64,000 nt of DNA from Blastomonas sp. AAP53 (lineage in GTDB: Bacteria > Pseudomonadota > Alphaproteobacteria > Sphingomonadales > Sphingomonadaceae), in contig NZ_ANFZ01000007.1 of the NCBI RefSeq assembly GCF_000331245.1, positions 1 through 64,000 on the forward strand, in the 5' to 3' direction. The translations under genes and the position numbers were made by a program. This document shows positions 60,182 to 64,000 of the stretch, in pieces (within the stretch, counting starts at the first letter, position 1; the number at the start of each line of letters is the position of its first letter). The notes below the pieces were generated by a model that worked only from the letters and a program-made list of their open reading frames with translations, searched no databases and was not told where the DNA came from.

Positions 60182-61129
60182 ATGCGCGACAGTTTGATCA
60201 CGATTTTTGGCGGCGGCGGGTTTCTGGGTCGCCATATCACCCAGCAGCTGACGGCGGCAGGCGCACGCGTGCGCATCGCCCAGCGCAACATCCGCATCGC
60301 GCAGGATGTGAAGCCGCTGGGCAATCTGGGCCAGACCCAGCTGGTTGCCGCCGACATCCTGAAACCCGAGAGCGTGGCGCGCGCGGTGCATGGCGCCGAT
60401 GCCGTGATCAATCTGGTCGGCATCCTCAAGGGCGATTTCGACGCGTTTCATCACCGGGGTGCTGCAAACGTCGCTCAGGCAGCGGCGGCTGCAGGCGTAT
60501 CGGCGCTGGTGCATGTCTCGGCGATTGGCGCAGATCCGCAATCGAAGAGCGGATACGGTCGCAGCAAGGCGGACGGCGAAGCGGCCGTGCGCGCTGCCTT
60601 CCCCCAGGCAACGATCCTGCGCCCTTCGATCGTGTTCGGACGCGAGGACCAGTTCGTCAATCGCTTCGCCGGGCTGATCGCCGCGCTGCCCATCGTGCCG
60701 ATCATCGGCGGCAAGGCCCGGTTCCAGCCGGTCTATGTCGAGGATGTGGCCGAGGCCGTCGCCAATAGCCTGGCAGAGCCCGCCCGCTTTGGCGGACGCA
60801 CGTTCGAGCTGGGCGGCCCCGAAACGGTGAGCATGGCCGAGCTGAACAAGCGGATTGCGCACGAAATTGGCGCGAATCCGACGTTCATCGACATGCCCGA
60901 TGGCCTTTCCGGACTGATGGCAGGGATGACCGGATGGCTGCCGGGCGCGCCGATCACCAGCGACCAATGGGCGATGCTGCAGACCGACAATGTCGTTGCC
61001 GATGGCGCAGACGGGTTCGCCGCATTTGGCATCACCCCCACGCCGATGGCGGCGGTGATCGGCGACTATCTGGTGCGCTTCCGCAAGCAGGGCCGCTTCG
61101 GCGCGCGCGCCAAGGGTCGCACTGACTGA
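60182..61129 (+). CDS. NDUFA9-like atypical SDR / NAD(P)-binding protein
   Basis: 315 residues from the ATG at 60182. It has the extended/atypical SDR nucleotide-binding motif TIFGGGGFLGRHI at the N-terminus, ADAVINLVGIL, and YGRSKADGEAAVR with a Lys of the YxxxK type. It belongs to the complex-I 39-kDa-subunit-like branch (NDUFA9). In bacteria these proteins are stand-alone and of uncertain function, possibly in quinone or respiratory-chain assembly. The 233 bp upstream hold its promoter and the tRNA-Leu promoter. Confidence 0.9.
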   Translation: MRDSLITIFGGGGFLGRHITQQLTAAGARVRIAQRNIRIAQDVKPLGNLGQTQLVAADILKPESVARAVHGADAVINLVGILKGDFDAFHHRGAANVAQAAAAAGVSALVHVSAIGADPQSKSGYGRSKADGEAAVRAAFPQATILRPSIVFGREDQFVNRFAGLIAALPIVPIIGGKARFQPVYVEDVAEAVANSLAEPARFGGRTFELGGPETVSMAELNKRIAHEIGANPTFIDMPDGLSGLMAGMTGWLPGAPITSDQWAMLQTDNVVADGADGFAAFGITPTPMAAVIGDYLVRFRKQGRFGARAKGRTD

Positions 61130-61140
61130 CAGGATGCAGT

Positions 61141-61737
61141 TCAGGCGGGCAGTTCTGTCCGCCACTGCTCCAGCGACGCGCTGAGCTGCTTTTCAGCCAG
61201 CGCCCGGCCGGTGTCACGATCAAGCCCCAGCGCGCCTGCCAGCTGCGCGCCCATCAACGCGTCGCCAAGCGCCATCGTGCACAAGGTCAGCGTGTCCTCG
61301 TGCAGAGAGCGCCCCTCGGGCGCATGTTCAGCCAGTTCATCGACCAGCTGGTGAATCGCCTCGACGATCGGGTCGAGCGCGTCCTCGTTCCCTGACAGCA
61401 GCATCCAGCAGGCCAGCGCCCCTGCCCCCTCGCGGTCGAAGGCATCGAACGCCATGTCGACGATGTCGCGTGGCGTGCCGTCGCCATTGCGCAGGCGAAT
61501 CACCGCCGCCCCGATCATCTGGCAGATCGACGTTGCCAGATACTCCGCCAGCGCCTTTTGCAGACCCGATGCCGACCCGAAATGATGGAGCAGATTGGCG
61601 TGCGTCCGCCCGATCCGCCCGCTCACCGCCTTGAGGGTGACCGCCTGCGGTCCGGTTTCGATCAGCAGCTCGCGTGCAGCAGCAAGCGCAGCGGTGCGGC
61701 TCTGCTCGGGGCTCAGCCGTCTCTTCGCTATTGACAT
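61141..61737 (-). CDS. TetR family transcriptional regulator
   Basis: 198 residues. The N-terminal HTH is AALAAARELLIETGPQAVTL with SGRIGRTHANLLHHFGSASG. The ligand domain is helical with no specific signature. It is divergent from the metal-dependent hydrolase gene, with 48 bp between start codons holding a repeated motif, so it likely regulates that gene and itself. It converges with the NDUFA9-like gene. Confidence 0.92.
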   Translation of the reverse strand: MSIAKRRLSPEQSRTAALAAARELLIETGPQAVTLKAVSGRIGRTHANLLHHFGSASGLQKALAEYLATSICQMIGAAVIRLRNGDGTPRDIVDMAFDAFDREGAGALACWMLLSGNEDALDPIVEAIHQLVDELAEHAPEGRSLHEDTLTLCTMALGDALMGAQLAGALGLDRDTGRALAEKQLSASLEQWRTELPA

Positions 61738-61740
61738 CTA

Positions 61741-61774
61741 TGTAAGTAACCCTATTGTCATCGGTGTAAGCAAC
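61741..61774. promoter_or_regulatory. Repeated 10-bp motif in the TetR/hydrolase divergent promoter
   Basis: TGTAAGTAAC (61741-61750) and TGTAAGCAAC (61765-61774) repeat with a 24-bp period inside the 48-bp space between divergent start codons. The placement fits an operator for the adjacent TetR protein, although the two copies are direct rather than inverted. Confidence 0.5.
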
Positions 61775-61785
61775 ATTCCCGCATT

Positions 61786-62709
61786 ATGGACCCCGCCATG
61801 AACGCTCCGCAATCCTTTTCAACGCCCGCCCCGATTGATCGCCAGCATACACCTGCCGATCTGGAACTTGTGATCCGCGATCGCCGCTTTGGCCGCAATG
61901 AAAAGCAGCGCCGCTGGTGGATGGGGGGCGACCCCATCGGCACCGCGTTCTACAACGCGCTGTCGGTGACGTTCCCCAAGGGCGAAGCCTTTTTCATCGA
62001 GAGCGTCAAGGCGTTCCGCGAAGGCACGCCCGAGCGGCTTTCGCACGAGATTCGCGCCTTCGTGAAGCAGGAGATCAACCACACGCGCGAGCATGTCGCC
62101 TTCAACCGCCGCGTGGTCGAAGCTGGGTATGACGTCCGCGCGCTGGAAGAGCATGTCGATCAGGCGCTGGCGCTGACCAAGGACAAGCCCAAGATCGCCA
62201 ACTTGGCCTCGACGATGGCGCTCGAGCATTTCACCGCGATCCTGGCGCAGCAGCTGCTCGCCAACCCCAGGCATCTGGGCACCGCCGATGCCGAATCGCG
62301 CGATCTGTGGCGCTGGCATGCGATGGAAGAGATCGAGCACAAGGGCGTCGCGTTCGACACCTGGAACTTTGCGACCAAGGACTGGAGCCGCTGGCAGCGG
62401 TGGAAGGTCAAGTCGCTGGTGATGCTGATCGTCACCAAGAACTTCCTGCATCACCGCGCGATCGGCATGCTCGAACTGCTGCGGCAGGACGGCCTGACTG
62501 GCCCCAAGGTCTGGGCGCAGCTGTTCTGGTACGCCTTCGGCAACCCCGGCATGGCGCGAAAGATCATCCTGCCCTGGTTCAGCTATTTCCTGCCCGGCTT
62601 CCACCCGTGGAAGCATGACGACCGCCACCTGATCCAGCTCGCCGAAAGCGACTATCAGGACGCGGTGATGGCCAAGGCTGCGGAGCCTGCGCTGGTGCCC
62701 GCGGAATAA
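61786..62709 (+). CDS. Ferritin-like metal-dependent hydrolase (PF10118-type)
   Basis: 307 residues from 61786; an ATG four codons later is also possible. Helical protein with paired Glu/His motifs characteristic of a di-iron or di-metal four-helix site: FVKQEINHTREHVAFNRRV, MALEHFTAI and WHAMEEIEHKGVAFD. Members are annotated as predicted metal-dependent hydrolases; the reaction is unknown. The divergent TetR gene probably regulates it. Downstream is a palindromic repeat, then recR. Confidence 0.87.
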   Translation: MDPAMNAPQSFSTPAPIDRQHTPADLELVIRDRRFGRNEKQRRWWMGGDPIGTAFYNALSVTFPKGEAFFIESVKAFREGTPERLSHEIRAFVKQEINHTREHVAFNRRVVEAGYDVRALEEHVDQALALTKDKPKIANLASTMALEHFTAILAQQLLANPRHLGTADAESRDLWRWHAMEEIEHKGVAFDTWNFATKDWSRWQRWKVKSLVMLIVTKNFLHHRAIGMLELLRQDGLTGPKVWAQLFWYAFGNPGMARKIILPWFSYFLPGFHPWKHDDRHLIQLAESDYQDAVMAKAAEPALVPAE

Positions 62710-62742
62710 CAGTCGATACCCAATTCCGTTTGCCTCGAGCGT

Positions 62743-62836
62743 GTCGAGGGACGCATGCGCTACTGTTTGCGATTACGTCCCTCGACTTCAGCCGTAGGCT
62801 GAAGTTTATCCTGAGCGACGCCGACAGGCGGCGTCG
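62743..62836. repeat. Extragenic palindromic element with three inverted repeats
   Basis: It has three nested structures between convergent genes: GTCGAGGGACG/CGTCCCTCGAC (62743-62753 and 62776-62786), the hairpin TTCAGCC-GTA-GGCTGAA (62787-62803), and CGACGCC/GGCGTCG (62816-62822 and 62830-62836). Short elements of this composition are scattered between genes in sphingomonad genomes, and they can serve as transcript terminators. Confidence 0.75.
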
Positions 62837-62897
62837 AAGGGCTCGGGACAAACGGATGTGAAATAAGCGCGCCACGCGGTGAACCGTGGCGTAGGCG

Positions 62898-63494
62898 CTA
62901 CACCATAGGTTTGCGCGCCCGCAGCGCCTGTGCCAGCGTGCCCTCGTCAAGATAATCGAGCTCGCCGCCCATCGGCAGGCCCTGCGCCAGCTGGGTGAGC
63001 CGCACCGGATAGCCCTCCAGCCGCTCGGCCAGATAATGCGCGGTCGTCTGCCCTTCCAGCGTGGCGTTCATCGCCAGCACGACCTCGTCGATGCCGCCAG
63101 CCGCGACGCGCGCCACCAGCGAGGCAACGCCCAGATCCTCCGGACCGATGCCATCGAGTGCCGACAAGCGCCCGCCCAGCACATGATAGCGCCCGACGAA
63201 CAGCCGCGAGCGATCAAGCGCCCACAGGTCCGACACCTCTTCGACCACGCACAGGCTGCGCGGATCGCGGCGTGGATCGGTGCAGATGCCGCAGGGGTTC
63301 TGCGTATCGACATTGCCGCACAGCTCGCAGGTGGAGAGGTTTTCGCGCACCCGCTCCATCGCTTCGACCAAAGGCGTAAACGCGGTTTCGCGCTTCTTGA
63401 GCAGATACAGCACCGCCCGGCGCGCCGAACGCGGCCCCAGGCCCGGCAAACGGGCGAGCGCGGCGGCCAGATCCTCAATCTCTTGCGATGCCAT
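62898..63494 (-). CDS. recR: Recombination mediator RecR
   Basis: 198 residues from the ATG at 63494. It has the HhH region [20 protein letters not shown], the C4 zinc finger CELCG...CGICT, and the Toprim domain starting at [11 protein letters not shown] with [18 protein letters not shown]. It acts with RecF/RecO in loading RecA at gaps. Standard length. It is divergent from fmt, with 56 bp between starts. Confidence 0.96.
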   Translation of the reverse strand: MASQEIEDLAAALARLPGLGPRSARRAVLYLLKKRETAFTPLVEAMERVRENLSTCELCGNVDTQNPCGICTDPRRDPRSLCVVEEVSDLWALDRSRLFVGRYHVLGGRLSALDGIGPEDLGVASLVARVAAGGIDEVVLAMNATLEGQTTAHYLAERLEGYPVRLTQLAQGLPMGGELDYLDEGTLAQALRARKPMV

Positions 63495-63550
63495 GGTCTG
63501 AGCTTTAGGGGCGTGGTGAACCGCCTGCAAAAGAAAAGTCATCCAGCCTC

Positions 63551-64000
63551 ATGCGCATCGCCTTTATGGGAACCCCCGATTTCGCCGTGCCGACGCTGCA
63601 GGCGCTCGTCGATGCAGGTCACGAGATCGCGGCGGTCTACAGCCAGCCGCCGCGCCCTGCCAATCGCGGCAAGAAGCTGACCCCCTCGCCCATCCAGCAG
63701 CTGGCGGAATCGCTCGGACTGAAGGTGCACACTCCGGTATCGTTGAAGGGCGAGGACGAGAAGGCTTCGTTTGCCGCGCTCGGTCTCGATGCGTGCGTGG
63801 TCGCGGCGTATGGCCTGATACTGCCGCGCGCGGTGCTCGATGCGCCGCGTCATGGCTGTCTCAACGTGCACGGATCACTGTTGCCGCGCTGGCGCGGCGC
63901 CGCGCCGGTGCAGCGCGCGATCCTCGCAGGCGATATCGCAACGGGCGTGACGATCATGCAGATGGAGGCCGGGCTCGATACCGGGCCGATGCTGCTCAAG
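63551..64000 (+). CDS. fmt: Methionyl-tRNA formyltransferase, N-terminal part (3' end outside window)
   Basis: 150 codons are present and the frame is open to the window end. The formyltransferase Rossmann core has [17 protein letters not shown] and the catalytic-region signature [20 protein letters not shown] with His and the SLLP loop. It adds a formyl group to initiator Met-tRNA. Confidence 0.96.
   Translation, partial: MRIAFMGTPDFAVPTLQALVDAGHEIAAVYSQPPRPANRGKKLTPSPIQQLAESLGLKVHTPVSLKGEDEKASFAALGLDACVVAAYGLILPRAVLDAPRHGCLNVHGSLLPRWRGAAPVQRAILAGDIATGVTIMQMEAGLDTGPMLLK

Noticed and set aside
1-64000. CRISPR arrays, rRNA operons and complete insertion sequences
   Set aside because: No regularly spaced direct repeats, rRNA-like sequence or transposase gene was seen on reading both strands; only the integrase fragment at 59374-59622 indicates mobility.

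Overview
The window looks like one contiguous piece of an alphaproteobacterial chromosome, most likely from a sphingomonad (order Sphingomonadales; genus not resolved). The evidence is the high GC content, the density of TonB-dependent receptors, the ferulate/lignin-aromatic gene set, the recR-fmt context and a short extragenic palindromic element of a kind common in sphingomonads.

Left block (1-7666): a tightly packed chemotaxis operon on the + strand. It holds the end of a methyl-accepting chemotaxis protein, a small STAS-like protein, CheA, CheR, CheB, CheD, a CheY-like regulator, CheW, a second CheB-like protein whose esterase active site is lost, and a small unknown protein. Most junctions are 4-bp overlaps. 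It is followed by a divergent Lrp/AsnC regulator and alanine dehydrogenase (7706-9408), then a minus-strand Lpd-like flavoprotein / succinate-semialdehyde dehydrogenase pair and an unknown MBL-like protein (9450-13038).

Middle block (13.4-46.8 kb): an accessory catabolic region for aromatic, probably lignin-derived, acids. It has a CoA ligase / cysteine-less thiolase / DUF35 set with an amidohydrolase; a TonB receptor; an MFS transporter and IclR regulator in front of a two-subunit Rieske oxygenase, a class II aldolase and a feruloyl-CoA-synthase-like ligase; and a six-gene minus-strand operon with a second Rieske oxygenase, a LigB-type ring-cleavage dioxygenase, RidA and three RraA-family aldolase-like proteins. 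Next come a hydroxycinnamoyl-CoA hydratase-lyase with a divergent MarR regulator, an aldehyde dehydrogenase, a PQQ-haem alcohol dehydrogenase translationally coupled to a second TonB receptor, an AraC regulator, and a flavin monooxygenase / MBL-fold pair with a LuxR-type regulator. A plausible route is ferulate or coumarate to its CoA ester, to vanillin or 4-hydroxybenzaldehyde plus acetyl-CoA, to the benzoate, and then oxygenase, ring cleavage and aldol cleavage. No Rieske reductase or ferredoxin gene is present.

Right accessory block (47.2-59.7 kb): a minus-strand type IV secretion set (virB2-3-4-6-8-9-10-11) without an evident virB1, virB5, virB7, virD4 or relaxase. Upstream and on the same strand lie a large secreted copper-radical oxidase fused to lectin-like domains and a SCO-type copper chaperone. 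This block ends at an AT-rich stretch, a truncated tyrosine-recombinase gene and tRNA-Leu(CAG), in the geometry expected for an island inserted at a tRNA 3' end.

Right end (60.2-64 kb): chromosomal genes for an NDUFA9-like SDR protein, a TetR regulator, a ferritin-like metal-dependent hydrolase, recR and the start of fmt.

Most novel candidates: the oxidase-AbfB-polyproline-tectonin fusion with its own SCO protein, the CheB paralogue without Ser and His, the cysteine-less thiolase/DUF35 pair, and the operon with three RraA paralogues.
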